The notes under the pieces: generated by a model | Told to the model about the DNA's origin: nothing | What the model saw: the letters and a program-made list of their open reading frames with translations, nothing else | Databases searched by the model: none | Made by a program: the position numbers and the translations under genes | Part shown: positions 10,271 to 19,750 of the stretch, piece after piece | Numbering within the stretch: the first letter of the stretch is position 1 | Layout of the letters: each line of letters opens with the position of its first letter | Assembly: GCA_032718475.1 (NCBI GenBank) | Contig: JAUCBJ010002330.1 | Span: 1 to 24,393 of the forward strand | Reading direction: 5' to 3' | Origin: Nemertoderma westbladi | Taxonomy: Eukaryota; Xenacoelomorpha; Nemertodermatida; Nemertodermatidae | DNA: 24,393 bases

Positions 10271-10776
10271 ACCAGTAGTCAATAGAAGAGATGAAAGGAG
10301 CAATTTCAATTTTACCAATTACTTCCAGGAGATATTATCAAAATTCAAAGGCATACATTTTTCACATGTAAAATTGATATAATTCTAATAATTTTTTTTT
10401 ACTAATTTCTAGATAATAAATTGTGCGTAATGAAGGAACAAGATGGAGAGTCTTAAATGCTCAGTTAAATAATAATTAATATTCTAGAATAAAGACAAAA
10501 AACATTACAATTATATCGATTTATGTCTTAAAATATACATGTTATAGTCTGGTAGTAGCTAAGAAAAGCGTGATTTTTGGTCTTCAAGCTGTTTTTTTAC
10601 AGTTCCCATATATTATAAGTTTGATGTTTTATTACTACTTAAAGACCACCATAAAGACACCATAATAATTCAACTACAGAAAGACCACCATAAAGACACC
10701 ATAATAATTCAACTACAGAATGTAATGTAAATGCGCGAGAAATGTTGAGTTGTCAATATATTTCCTATGATACTAG
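10271..10776. other. Noncoding spacer with a tandem repeat
   Basis: Past the last BEL/Pao similarity I see AT-rich sequence with no coding signal. The only structure is the 39-bp tandem duplication at 10641-10718. Confidence 0.5.
10641..10718. repeat. Two-copy 39-bp tandem repeat
   Basis: The unit beginning AAAGACCACCATAAAGACAC occurs at 10641-10679 and again, identically, at 10680-10718. Each unit holds a shorter internal echo (GACCACCATAA and GACACCATAA). Identity of the copies implies a recent duplication or an assembly effect. Confidence 0.9.
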
Positions 10777-11058
10777 TGTTTTTTTCTGGAATACTGTACA
10801 ACAGGTTATGTGAATTGGATGGACACTGAATTTGGATGGACACAAGATTATGAATCGAAGATGTTATTGCCTATTAGAATTCCAGAAGGTGTTGCTGAGG
10901 CTCCTGGCAATATCACCAATCGAATCAATTGTGGGTGTCATTCAATACAATCGTGCTGCTCTAAACGTTGCAGCTGCTGATCTGCAAAAATCCCTTGTGC
11001 TGATTTGTGCCAATGCAATGTTAAAGATAATCTGACTGCCACAACGATCATAAACTAA
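10777..11058 (+). pseudogene. Cysteine-rich CXC-like coding fragment with an internal stop
   Basis: Frame 1 is open from 10777 to a TAA at 11056-11058 except for one TGA at 10978-10980. It encodes a segment with GWTQDYESKMLLPIR, then a cysteine cluster: CGC, a CC pair, KRCSC, the stop, then CADLCQC. The spacing (CxC, x5, CC, x3, CxC, x6, C, x3, CxC) resembles the CXC/tesmin-type zinc-binding repeat. It also resembles the Trp-plus-Cys tails seen in repeated, uncharacterised invertebrate proteins. The stop falls between the two halves of the cluster, where such repeats often have Arg, so a CGA to TGA change is a simple explanation. I do not know the parent gene; it may be a transposon passenger or a repeated host domain. 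The frame-2 ORF at 10832-11035 across the same bases is a shadow. Confidence 0.5.
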
Positions 11059-11191
11059 TAGATATAGTCGATCTAGATAGTAGCAGTAATGATTCAGAAA
11101 TTGAGTGAAACGATATATACTAAAAAAACAAATTACTTAATTTTTCCACACCTATAAAGTAAGAGTATGTATGAATATGAAAAATTATTTA

Positions 11192-11381
11192 GTATTAGGA
11201 TTAGGATGTATTACTGCAACTGCAAGCACTAACAACTACTGACAGTTATGATACAACTGACAACACACAAAAGACTGAACAACTGTACTGGTACGGACAA
11301 CCTCCACCAATATAATACACACTGAGAATATATATATATTAGGCCATGCCTTATAACATTTTTGATGCAACTCAAGTCACA
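11192..11381 (-). repeat. Copia 3' LTR, truncated
   Basis: On the minus strand it begins TGTGACTTGAGT, matching TGTGGCTTGAGT of the other LTR, and the two stay alignable down to GTATTAGGA at about 11192. Beyond that point the last 50 or so bases of the other copy have no counterpart, so the outer end is deleted or replaced. It starts seven bases after the pol stop; the intervening purine-rich GAATGAG could be part of the polypurine tract. It contains TATATATATA at about 11330-11339. Confidence 0.85.
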
Positions 11382-11388
11382 CTCATTC

Positions 11389-11610
11389 TTAGTTTTTAAG
11401 TTGAGTGTCAGAATACCAAACACCAAAGTTAATAACTTCCCCCAAGATATATCCACTAATATTCTTAGTCAAGCAATCAGCAAGTTGGAGTTTGGTATGC
11501 AGAGATTGGTCTGGCTACTTCAATTTTGGCCAGTTCCAAAGCTGCTATCGGTATAACATTCTAGAATAGGAAGATCCTCGAATTTTTTGTACACAATCTT
11601 TGAAGGGGTG
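11389..11610 (-). pseudogene. Copia RNase H remnant and pol end
   Basis: Read on the minus strand, 11607-11533 encodes LPILECYTDSSFG, the start of a Copia RNase H (YTDxSFG with the first catalytic Asp). At 11487-11389 the frame reads QLADCLTK and then runs to a TAA at 11391-11389; QLADxLTK is the diagnostic end of Copia RNase H. Normally about 100 or more residues separate these blocks, but only about 50 bases do here, so the middle of the domain is deleted. The pol stop lies immediately before the 3' LTR, as expected. Confidence 0.75.
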
Positions 11611-12568
11611 TTGCTGCAGTTATAAATCCTGCCTTTAAAATTACTTATTTTACCAATTTACCCAAAATACTGTATATTTATTGATAAAAGACCAGTTATG
11701 GTGTCATATTGATTTGTTTCTTACGGATTATTATTTGGTAAAGGTTCTTACGCCATCTAGTGCTGTTGTGCCTATATGCGATCTAATTTGTACTGTAAAG
11801 GCCTAACTAAGCCTCAAATGGAATAAGTGATGCCTTATTGGCTATGCTCCTTACTGATAGGCTGGTATATAAGTGCGGTTGTTCTGTGATTAATGTACTC
11901 TTTTTGTTATTATTTCACAGAAGAAGTCGCACTGCCCATGCAGAGGCACTGATCCCCGGTCAAGTTTAATTGACTGGTGGTTATTACAGGCCTAAGGTCT
12001 AAACTTAAAGAGTTAATAATTTAATTATAATTATTATTGTTGGATATTCTAATGGTAAATTCAATTTGTCTTTATTATTTGTATAATATATCGCCGATAT
12101 TACGTAATCAAGGAGGTTTTACACGCGCCACAACAGGTGGGTTGCTGTAACTAAATATCAGATCTGTATATTGTCATACCTCTGACTTACTAAGTAATTA
12201 ATTGGCGATATTTCAGACCATTTATGTAAGCAAGGCTCTTATTATTAATTACATCATGATTGAGAGTTGTCACAAATTGAATACTGTAGTGATATCAATA
12301 TAATTATACCAAAGACTTGTCACAATACAATACTACAATAGAGCAAATCAATTCATCGCAGGGAAAAAGGGTAAAGAAACAGATACAGTGAGCGGCCCTT
12401 GTTGATAGGTACACTAGTGCAATCCCGTTCATTGTATCAGACCGGACATCTTGCCTTCATTTTTGCATGGTTTATTAAGTAACAGAAAAGAGTCAAAATA
12501 TATGAAAATTGAGAGTGAAAGAACATAATTTACTAAAAGCGCTAACAAGGGGAAATGCTTTACATCTT
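11611..12568. other. Unidentified insertion between Copia RT and RNase H
   Basis: About 960 bases without coding similarity separate Copia RT from RNase H, where the family has only a short linker. The plus strand has promoter-like features: GGTATATAAG at about 11871-11880, then TTTCACAG and a stretch ending GGTTTTACA at about 12115-12123, followed by GCGCCACAACAGG. This could be part of an unrelated LTR and leader, but I find no repeat partner, no TG...CA pair with flanking duplication, and no element body. Its identity is open. Confidence 0.35.
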
Positions 12569-13474
12569 CTAAGGAGTTAGTTTATTTGCTTCTTTCAGAG
12601 TTTTTACAGTGGCATTTTCAACCTGAGACATGATATTTGATACACTGTATGATAGATCCGGTCGTGTTACTGTGGCAGACCATTGTAATGCTCCAATTAA
12701 TGATCCCAATTCCCTTACTTATTTTTTGAGCAAGACACTATCATCGGGTCTTTTAGGTAAGTTAATCTGATGTATTCCGTCAATATAATCTCTGAAACCT
12801 ATCTGTGAAACATGTAATTCAAAAGAATCCCCACAACTTTCTCTACGAATATCCATTCCAACAAATTTAATATGATTTGATATATTTTCCTCTCCAACCA
12901 ACAGTTTCTTTATTATGTTTCCAATAATTCCGTCTTCAAATTCATATGAACCTCTGTAATTAAAATTGTCTACATATATACATAATAGTCCTTCAAGCTT
13001 GTTGTCCTTAATATAGAAAAATAAACAGGGATCATCCCTACTCTGCTCCATTCCAATCTCAGTCATTATACTAAGGACTTTCTCATAAAATTTACGAGGA
13101 GCATCTGCTAACCCATAGGCAGCTTTCTTGAGTTTCCAACAATTCCCTTCAGGTACATTTGCCTCCTTAGGTGGTATCACATAAACATTTCGGTCTAGTG
13201 GGCTCTGCATAAAAGCTCGTTTTATATCCATCGATTTTGGTTTCCAATTTAAGGTAGGCAACAAGGATAATACCATACGCAATACACCTTTGACTATTCT
13301 CGGAGACATAGTCGTTTCAATATCATTTTTATTATCCTGAAAGCCTCTGATAAATAACCGTTCTTTGATATGGGTTGCCTCTCCTGCACTTTCTGATTTT
13401 TCAGTAATGACAAATCTGGATGATATTAAAGGAACTGTATTTTTCGAAACAGAAACTTCCTCAAAGACTTTGAA
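12569..13474 (-). pseudogene. Copia reverse transcriptase (RVT_2), inactive
   Basis: The minus-strand frame is open from 13474 to a TAA at 12721-12719 and resumes in the same frame to a TAG at 12571-12569. From the upstream end it has SSRFVITEK, HIKERLFIRGFQ, SMDIKRAFMQS with the first catalytic Asp, VYVIPP, YGLADAPRKFY, DDPCLFF and the catalytic turn. After the first stop it continues with IGALQWSATVTRPDLSYS, the usual block after RVT_2. The catalytic pair reads YVDN (about 12973-12962) instead of YVDD, so the second metal-binding Asp is lost. The frame upstream of 13475 has shifted. Together these show a dead polymerase that once copied the element's RNA. Confidence 0.9.
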
Positions 13475-13754
13475 TTATCTCCAATTCCTTCAGCTTTGCT
13501 TCCATTACTAATTCAGGATTAAACAACAATTCAGATGTTTCCAAGACTTCATCAATACCATACACTTTCAAAGGTAATCTAGTTCGGTGTGAACGTTGTA
13601 AACCACCAATATCATCAAAATGTTTACAATCTATTTTCAAATTCTTTACCTCCCTCGGTAATGTATTTGTTGATAAAGCATTTGCAACACCTTCAACTCT
13701 ATCAGCTGTATTCTGTATTCCTCCCTCAAGGTCAACATCAACAGTTTTAGACAA
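13461..13754 (-). pseudogene. Copia Pol linker between integrase and RT
   Basis: This 97-codon frame sits between the integrase tail and the RT. It is acidic and mostly hydrophilic (DLEGGIQNTADRVEGVANAL near its start) and contains HRTRLPLKV. No catalytic motif is expected or seen. It ends in a different frame from the RT block, with a one-base shift at about 13468-13480. The assignment rests mainly on its place in the element. Confidence 0.6.
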
Positions 13755-13817
13755 AATTTGTTAATTTTCACCAACTACTGGCAAAGGAATTGTCACATCA
13801 TCTGTTAGTTTCTTCAC

Positions 13818-14274
13818 TCATTCACTCTCATCCATTTTATTATTATTACAATAATCTCCATCACAACAACTTTCATAATCATTGATAGGTTCTGACTTTC
13901 TAATATGAATTCTGTGAACTCTAATAACATTTACACCATGTTTAACAAGAATTGTAGGTCCATCTCGACCTATTACAATGCCTGACCCCTTCCTACCTCG
14001 CTTTTCTTTTGAAACATTGTCTCTCCAGTAATAAACAAATTGTCCAGATGATACATTCTCACTCGGAGTGGTGACCTTATGAGTTAAAGCAGTTTTCAGT
14101 CTTCGACTTGCCTCAGAAGAAATATAAGCCTTGCGAGTGGTAAACAGAACATTCATTTGGTCACGAATAGGATCATCCCAATCACACTTATCGGATGCTT
14201 GCACTTGAAACAAATCATCATCTTCAACAAATCAGTGAGAAACCATCACTATTGTATAAACAGTTCTTAGCATA
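13818..14274 (-). pseudogene. Copia integrase C-terminal segment
   Basis: On the minus strand the text directly after the LINE insertion reads YAKNCLYNSDGFS, as expected for the end of a Copia integrase core. Further on come DDPIRDQMNVLF, FVYYWRD and a basic, glycine-rich block with GSGIVIGRDGPTILVKHG and RVHRIHIR, which match the small SH3-like tail of Copia integrases. The longest open part is 14213-13818; a stop and a frame change lie between it and the insertion. A Cys- and Asn-rich end (CCDGDYCNNN) precedes the stop. Confidence 0.8.
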
Positions 14275-14283
14275 TATCGAATA
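14275..14283. repeat. Target-site duplication, left copy (TATCGAATA)
   Basis: TATCGAATA occurs here and at 16231-16239, directly abutting both ends of the RTE-like LINE. The Copia coding text on the two sides joins sensibly (CLALDYSI on one side, YAKN on the other), which supports a true target-site duplication. Confidence 0.85.
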
Positions 14284-16230
14284 CTACTACTAGGATCGGC
14301 ATGCTGCATTGCAGCTGCATTTTTAAGAATGCTGTGCCGGTTTGTCAACAAAATTGCATCGCCACAACTCCCTATCACCCATGACATTTGCTAGATCATC
14401 CGCATCTTCAAGGCCAGTGTCCTTTAAGATGCGTCTCAAGAAAGTCATGGGCTGTCCACCATGCTTATTCACTCCATGAGGCTGCCAAAGTACAAGATTA
14501 TGCACTGGCTGGTCCTCATGGCGAAAGCAATGTCCTGCAAAGCGGAGGCGATTTTGTTCTAGTGTCAAGCTTGGGGGAACCAATGAGACACCTCCAATGT
14601 TATATAGTGTCTGGTTGGAGATGTGTGCATTGTACTTGACACAATGAACCCGGCGTAGCATTCTTGTGAATGTGCCATCCAGAGATTAGGTGTCCTCAGC
14701 AGTTAGAGCCCAGCATGGACTCCCATAGAGGAGTACTGGAACTACTGCTGCTCTAAATAATCGGACCTTAAGTTTCCGATTAATTCTTGGTGACTTCCAA
14801 ATCCTGGAAAGCCTATTCAAGGCTGCCCATGCCTTTCCCTTGCGTATTCGAAGGTCCTCACCTGACTTCCGGATCCATGATCCCAGGTAACAGAAGTCAT
14901 CCACATGTTCAAGCATACCATCCTTTGAGCTTATGCTCATCCAATCAGAGACTTGCAGAGGACTTTCAAAGTTAACTGTCAAAATTTTGGTCTTTCTGGA
15001 GTTTATAAAAAGACCAACACGAGAAGCAGCATGTTCTAATGAGCTGAGGAGCCGTTGGGCTCCCTCTAATGATTCTGAGAGTACTCCTAAGTCATCAGAA
15101 AAGTCTAGATCAGTTAGGTACTTGGCAAGGACTTCCTCGACTTCTGGAGCCAGTAGGTGGAGTTATCATCACCCCACCATCATTATGATGATCAAAGGAC
15201 ATGCGTAGAACATATTCAACCACAATAATGAACAAGAATGGTGCAAGTGTGTCTCCTTGGAGGACACCCCATAACACTTCAAATGGTTCTGTGTCACCGT
15301 CAACAGTAGACACAAATGTTGTCGAACCATCGTATACTGATCTGATTGCTGCAATAATTTAATCAGGAATCCCATATAATGAAAGTATGCAGAACATACG
15401 TGAGCGAGAGACTGAATTAAAGGCCTTGAAGAAGTCAACAAAGATAACAGCCAGATGCCTGTCATTCTTTTTTGATAATTCTTCAATTATCCTTCTAAGT
15501 GCCAAAATGGGCTCCATGGTCCCACAACCTTTACGGAACCCATTCTGATTTCCACGGAGCAGTCTCTCAATGGGATCCCTGATGCGATTTAATAGAATCC
15601 TATTGTATAGCTTTGCAGCAATCGAGATCAATGAGATTCCCCGAAAAGAACCATAGAGTGTTAGGTTGCTCTTCTTGGGAACTGGCACCAACTTATTTGT
15701 TTTCATTTCTTGTGGGACTCTTGTTGTTCGGTACATGTCTACTATGATGGGATAGCTGAGCTTTAAACACTCAGGTATTTTAAAGACATCAGGGGTAACA
15801 CCATCTACTCCACTGGCACGATTGGTCTTAATGCTCTTTGCAGCAGCCTTCACTTCTGCAAAGGAGATATTGCCAATGGGAATATCTGGGAGTACAGACT
15901 CAGACACTTTTACTTCTATAAAGCTATCAGGCAATACCCTGTCATTATTGAGGAGCTTTTCAAAGTGGGCTTTCCAACCATTGAGGCGATCGGCTGGTGA
16001 TTCAGCCTTAACCTTGGTGGTTGGTTGGCTTTTCCGCCCAGTAAGCAAATTGATCGATTTCCATGCCTGGGATGATTGCCTGCTGTCGTCAGCATCATTG
16101 ATGGCATCAACCTGTTGGTTTATTAGCTCCTGTAGATTAACAGAGTACTGCCTGTTCAGGGACCTAGATGCAGCCTTAACTGCATTCTTGGCCGCTGTAG
16201 TCTGTTTGAGTCAGGACTCTTTATGCGCCT
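14284..16230 (-). mobile_element. RTE-like LINE, 5'-truncated, inserted in Copia integrase
   Basis: This 1947-bp non-LTR element is bounded by a 9-bp target-site duplication. It lacks the endonuclease, starting inside the linker before RT, and ends in a short TAG-repeat tail (CCTAGTAGTAG on its own strand). Its protein resembles the RTE/BovB group of endonuclease-reverse transcriptases, with the C-terminal LRFAGHCFRH and PHGVNKHGGQP blocks. A related copy lies at 20947-22988. The 5' truncation is typical of target-primed insertion. Its intact duplication and the readable Copia text on both sides show that it landed after the Copia element. Confidence 0.9.
14323..16048 (-). pseudogene. RTE-like reverse transcriptase, frameshifted
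   Basis: Pieces on the minus strand follow one another in LINE order. At 16048-15359 are the fingers and palm, including ASGVDGVTPDVF, NQNGFRKGCGTMEP and IFVDFFKAFNSV (motif A Asp). At 15313-15110 is GVLQGDTLAPFLF. A further frame gives DFSDDLGVLS, the catalytic pair, with Ser where the other copy has Ala. At 14982-14686 is the thumb, with CYLGSWIRKSGEDLRIRKG and VPVLLYGSPCW. At 14661-14323 is the C-terminal LRFAGHCFRH block. Several frame changes and stops, for example after LTAEDT near 14686, make it inactive. In the family this enzyme reverse transcribes LINE RNA at the nick. Confidence 0.88.
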
Positions 16231-16352
16231 TATCGAATAATCTAAAGCCAAACATACTGAAATGGTTTTATCTGAAAGAACTGTTTTAGAATATATCGAA
16301 TAATCTAAAGCCAAACATACTGAAATGGTTTTATCTGAAAGATCTGTTTTAG
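16231..16352. repeat. 63-bp tandem duplication in Copia integrase, starting with the target-site duplication
   Basis: The unit starting TATCGAATAATCTAAAG occurs at 16231-16293 and again at 16294-16352. The period is 63 bases, so the reading frame is kept and LSDKTISVCLALDYSI is repeated in the protein. The first nine bases of the unit are the target-site duplication of the neighbouring LINE, giving a third copy of that word at 16294-16302. The units differ at very few positions. Confidence 0.9.
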
Positions 16353-16712
16353 TTAAGGTTTCCTTTAGCAATCCATTATGTCTCTCGCAAATTCTGCTAC
16401 TAAACGGAGATAAGCAGCAGTAGAAACATCTTTACAATTGAATTTCTGTTCAAGTCTGAGAATAACATATGCTGTAAATTCACCACCATTATCATGGAAA
16501 AAACGCATTGGCGGACCAAATACACTCACCCACCGCTTACAGATTCCTGAAATAATACTCTCGGGATTCTTATCCTTAACAAACTGAGCAACTGAATATC
16601 TTGTAGCTATGTCTATAATATGCAAAAGTTTATATTTCTGACAGTCGTTTGGGTTAATTCAATCAGTTAAATCCATTGCTACGCAGCTGTTAAAAACCTC
16701 AGCTAATGGCAA
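16353..16712 (-). pseudogene. Copia integrase catalytic core
   Basis: The minus strand encodes an rve-type integrase core that would insert element DNA. The first catalytic Asp lies in CVAMDLTD (about 16685-16662), just before an in-frame TGA at 16661-16659. Then come HIIDIATRYSVAQF and the second Asp in FFHDNGGEF. A frame change at about 16405-16415 leads to SPFSSRICERHNGLLKETL, which holds the third catalytic residue (Glu in ICERHN). All three catalytic residues survive, but spread over interrupted frames. The core then meets the 63-bp duplication and the LINE insertion. Confidence 0.9.
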
Positions 16713-16953
16713 ATACGTTTTTTGGCTTAGGTGCTGGGTGTTTTTGAGAAGCACAAATAGCACATCTATCACAAATCCTGTCAATAGCATTATTTAATTC
16801 TGTAATGTTTTCTACTTTTAGTCCCTCACAATTTTTTACCAAACGTTTCAGCCACTCCACAGATGCATGGCTAAACTGAAGATGCAATTTTCTTCCAATC
16901 GATTCATTATCTTTGGATAATATACCTTCACCCCCCCCCGACTCAGAAACCAA
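16699..16953 (-). pseudogene. Copia pre-integrase zinc-binding domain
   Basis: The pattern LHLQFSHASVEWLKRLVKN followed by CDRCAIC fits the GAG_pre-integrase HHCC zinc finger of Copia elements: two histidines in LHLQFSH, two cysteines in CDRC, and a basic, proline-rich stretch (KHPAPKPK). A nine-base C run (16931-16939) encodes the Gly run near its start. The frame changes at about 16712, so it is no longer joined to the catalytic core. Confidence 0.88.
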
Positions 16954-17191
16954 AATTTCAATAATACCATTGTCGCTGTTAACTATACCATTACCATTTA
17001 CCGTTTACCATTACAAAGTTTACCATTACTAACATGATTCCCATTTTTCTCACAATTTAAAATTGGTACTACTAAATGACCTTGTGAGGTTGACCCTAGA
17101 TTCCTCCACTCATTTTGTATGAAAGCTTTTTTCAATTTAAAATCCAGTACTAATTCTAATAACTCACAGCTTTTCCGAGAAGTAATGGGAG
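16954..17191 (-). pseudogene. Copia protease end, degraded
   Basis: Minus-strand fragments LPLLLGKA and GSTSQGHLVVPI match the end of this Copia family's protease region, but with stops and frame changes between them. Nearby, 16984-17033 repeats TTACCATTAC-like text several times, a local expansion that has further scrambled the frame. Confidence 0.6.
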
Positions 17192-17627
17192 TTAACCAGG
17201 TACCACATCAATATGAAGATTAAATCCTTTTCCATAGAGAGATATAGGTAACCTTGAGGAAAACACTGCATTTCGTATCCCCCCATGACCAAATTTATAT
17301 ACAGATGTTGTTTTGGATTCCTCAGAAACCAGTCCGAATTTCTTGAATAATACAGATCGAAATTTATTGTACCATATTGTACCACAAACAGATTTTGTTG
17401 CTGCTGAAACGATAATTGCCCAGCACTCTGAATCACAATACATTCCACCTATCATAGTAAAGACGCTCTCAATATGATATATGTCTTTAGCAATTTCATT
17501 TCTTTCTTTTCTATTCATTGAATCTGCAGAGTTATTGCCATTTCCAGTACTAATGTTTACATATTCATTACGGCATTTGGAGTTGCAGTTCTTTATTAAA
17601 TGGCAAATACTTCCACAACTCAAAACA
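17192..17627 (-). pseudogene. Copia zinc knuckle and aspartic protease, catalytic Asp lost
   Basis: The zinc knuckle lies at 17627-17585: CFE, then after one extra base CGSICHLIKNC, giving the CX2CX4HX4C pattern used by Gag to bind RNA. The protease follows in a 143-codon frame (17623-17192). Its active site reads IIVSAATKSVCG, where the family has an Asp-Ser pair before the Ala/Thr-Lys-Ser-Val-Cys block; Val72 replaces the catalytic Asp. Supporting text downstream includes VYKFGHGG and the following LHIDVV. The one-base shift in the knuckle and the lost Asp both mean inactive products. Confidence 0.85.
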
Positions 17628-17750
17628 CTTCATAGGTTCATTTGACCTTTTATCTATGTGTTTCGGTTCCCTAATGTAATTTAAAGATGCATTACCCCGA
17701 GAATAGCGTTGATATGGAACTCTCGAGCGGCCTACGAAATAATTCCTCTG
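17628..17750 (-). pseudogene. Copia Gag C-terminal basic segment
   Basis: Upstream of the zinc knuckle on the minus strand, the frame encodes an Arg-, Lys- and Tyr-rich stretch including GRSRVPYQRYSRGNASLN and REPKHIDKRSNEP. Such basic low-complexity sequence is usual before Copia zinc knuckles and binds RNA. It stops at the LINE tail near 17750. Confidence 0.65.
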
Positions 17751-17754
17751 TAAT

Positions 17755-19750
17755 CATTATTATTATTAATTATTAATTTAATTATTACTACACACTCATC
17801 TTTAATTAAATACAAACAGTGAATAAAAACAATAGGCCTACACAGCATGATTTGAGGAGAGAGACCGCCCAGGCTGTAAAAGCACTTAGGGACAATCTAT
17901 TAAAATTACACAGTTATTACATAATATATATGAACTGTGTACTGTAAATCATATTTAAATGTATGAGAATACGGTCTATATAACACGTCATACAGTAGGT
18001 TGAACTGATTTTTAAACAGTTAAATACAATATTATGCATAGTAGTTTCATTATAGTACAATCTTATAAATTACCAAAAAATACAGTAAAAGTACAAAAAA
18101 TAAAATTAGAAAATAATAGTCCTTCATATACTCCCCGCAGAGTCCTAAATTATTGATATTAATAACAATACACACCACTTAAAAAATTACATATGGCGAT
18201 TAAAGTGACAAAACTCCAATAAATTGTGATCAGTGATGAGATGCGAAAAAAGTTGTAATACTGTTTGATTCAACAATACCAGCAGGCAAAGAGTTCCAAA
18301 TGGGCACAACACGGTTAGCAAAATAGTGTTTACATTGATTGAGGGTGGTTCTATTTATTTACAAACAGTTTATGATTGTGACCTCTGAGCCCGGGTCTGG
18401 TTGGCCGGTGGAAGAAATCATCGAAGTTAATTAAGATCGACTAAATTGTGCTCAATGGAAAATACCATTTTGAGGTCAAAAATAATATGTCTCAATTCTA
18501 AAGGTTGCAAAGAAAGAAAGTTGAGACGGTCGATGTAATTATTACGTAACAATCCGCACCGTAAGTAAAGTCTACGTGTAAAGTACTGCTGTACACTCTC
18601 AACTAGGTCAATAGAGAGACGTGAGCAGGAATGGGGACCATACAGGAGTACAATATTCTAATAAGGGACATAAGTATGATTTATAAGCAAGCATGATTGA
18701 AAATGCTTGTCTAAAAAAAAGCAAAAGTGTAAAAACTTTGTATAAAAACAGCGGAAAATCATATTCACAATTTTGTAGGCCTTAGCAACTTTCTCACGAC
18801 AGTACTTGTCAAATTTTAAATTGTTTCATATTGTGACACCTAAGTCTTTGCAATAAGTTTCTTCTTTAAGAATCTTATTGTAAAGGCAATACTGGGTACG
18901 GTTGTTGTTAGCACCAAAATATAGCACGTGAAATTTGTGGGCAGCTATAGCAAGTTGCCATTCTGTAGCCCAGCGTTCTAGAGCAAATAAAGCAGAACTC
19001 AAAATGTCCGACTTAGCAGATGGTGCAAACAGTTTAGCATCATCTGCGAATAATTTGCACTCTACTTGGTGTACAGTATCCGGTAAATCATTTATGTACA
19101 AAACAAATAATAATGGCCCCAGAACCGTCCCCTGAGGAGTTCCAGAAATCACTTTACAATAATTTGAATAATTATTTGCAACAAGTACAAGTTGAGTACG
19201 ATTTGAAAGAAAGGCTTTCAACCAACCAATAAGATTACCGCTAATACCAAAACTGCATAATTTGGCTATAAGTTTAGTATGAACAACGGAATCGAAGGCT
19301 TTAGCAAAATCAATATAAATTACATCAAATGCATCACGGCAGTCAATATATTTAAACCATTCGTTCACAGATTCAAGTAATTGAGTACATGTTGATTTGC
19401 GCTTTAAAAAAACCGCGCTGTGCTTTTGTAATTAGTTTAAGTCTAAGTAAATATGCTGATAATTCATATTTAATACACATTTCCATTAGCTTGCAAGCTA
19501 TACAGGTTAATGAAATGGAACGATAGTTGTACTGGGTCAGATGGATTGCCCTTTTTAAACAGTGGAATGACGTCAGCGGTGAGCCAAATCGATGGAAGCA
19601 TATTTGTTTCAAACGAAACCCGTAAATATAGCAGACAGGGGCGCAGATATGCTGCGAGCCAGTTTCGAAAAAAGAAAGCTTGGCAATCCATCAGGCGTTC
19701 TACTAACTTTAGCTGAAATCTTACGTAGCATTGTATATACATTAACAGGT
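17755..19750 (-). mobile_element. CR1/Jockey-like LINE, 5'-truncated, inserted in Copia gag
   Basis: On the minus strand the element starts near 19750, inside the first RT block, runs through the RT and the post-RT domain to about 18190, then has a noncoding 3' region ending in TAA-rich repeats at about 17757-17790. Gag text lies on both sides (start at 19831, end at 17750). No target duplication is obvious, and the middle of gag is missing, so the insertion was accompanied or followed by a deletion. The 5' border is known only to within about 20 bases. Confidence 0.8.
18190..19750 (-). pseudogene. CR1/Jockey-like reverse transcriptase, frameshifted
   Basis: The best frame (19368-18826) holds the catalytic core: IYIDFAKAFDSV (D20), SGTPQGTVLGPLLFVLYIND and LFADDAKLF (D109, D110), then CKDLGVTI. 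All catalytic aspartates are present. Upstream, in broken frames, are SRTPDGLPS, LPSIWLTADVIPLFKKG and YNYRSISLTCIACKLMEM, the usual fingers blocks. Downstream, also broken, are EYCTPVWSPF, RRLYLRCGLL and PIWNSLPAGIVE, the conserved end of the family. The endonuclease is absent. Several frame changes, such as near 19373-19380 and 18826, make the product inactive. Confidence 0.88.

Noticed and set aside
11229-11456. Minus-strand ORF of 75 codons
   Set aside because: It crosses the Copia pol end into the LTR in a frame different from QLADCLTK; chance frame.
11762-12123. Complete solo LTR
   Set aside because: TG...CA ends can be proposed, but no flanking duplication or second copy is visible, so it is kept only as an open suggestion.
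15822-16289. Plus-strand ORF of 155 codons
   Set aside because: Antisense shadow of the RTE-like LINE and the Copia duplication; no recognisable motif.
16231-16352. Possible CRISPR-like or minisatellite array
   Set aside because: Only two direct units without spacers, within Copia coding sequence. It is a simple tandem duplication.
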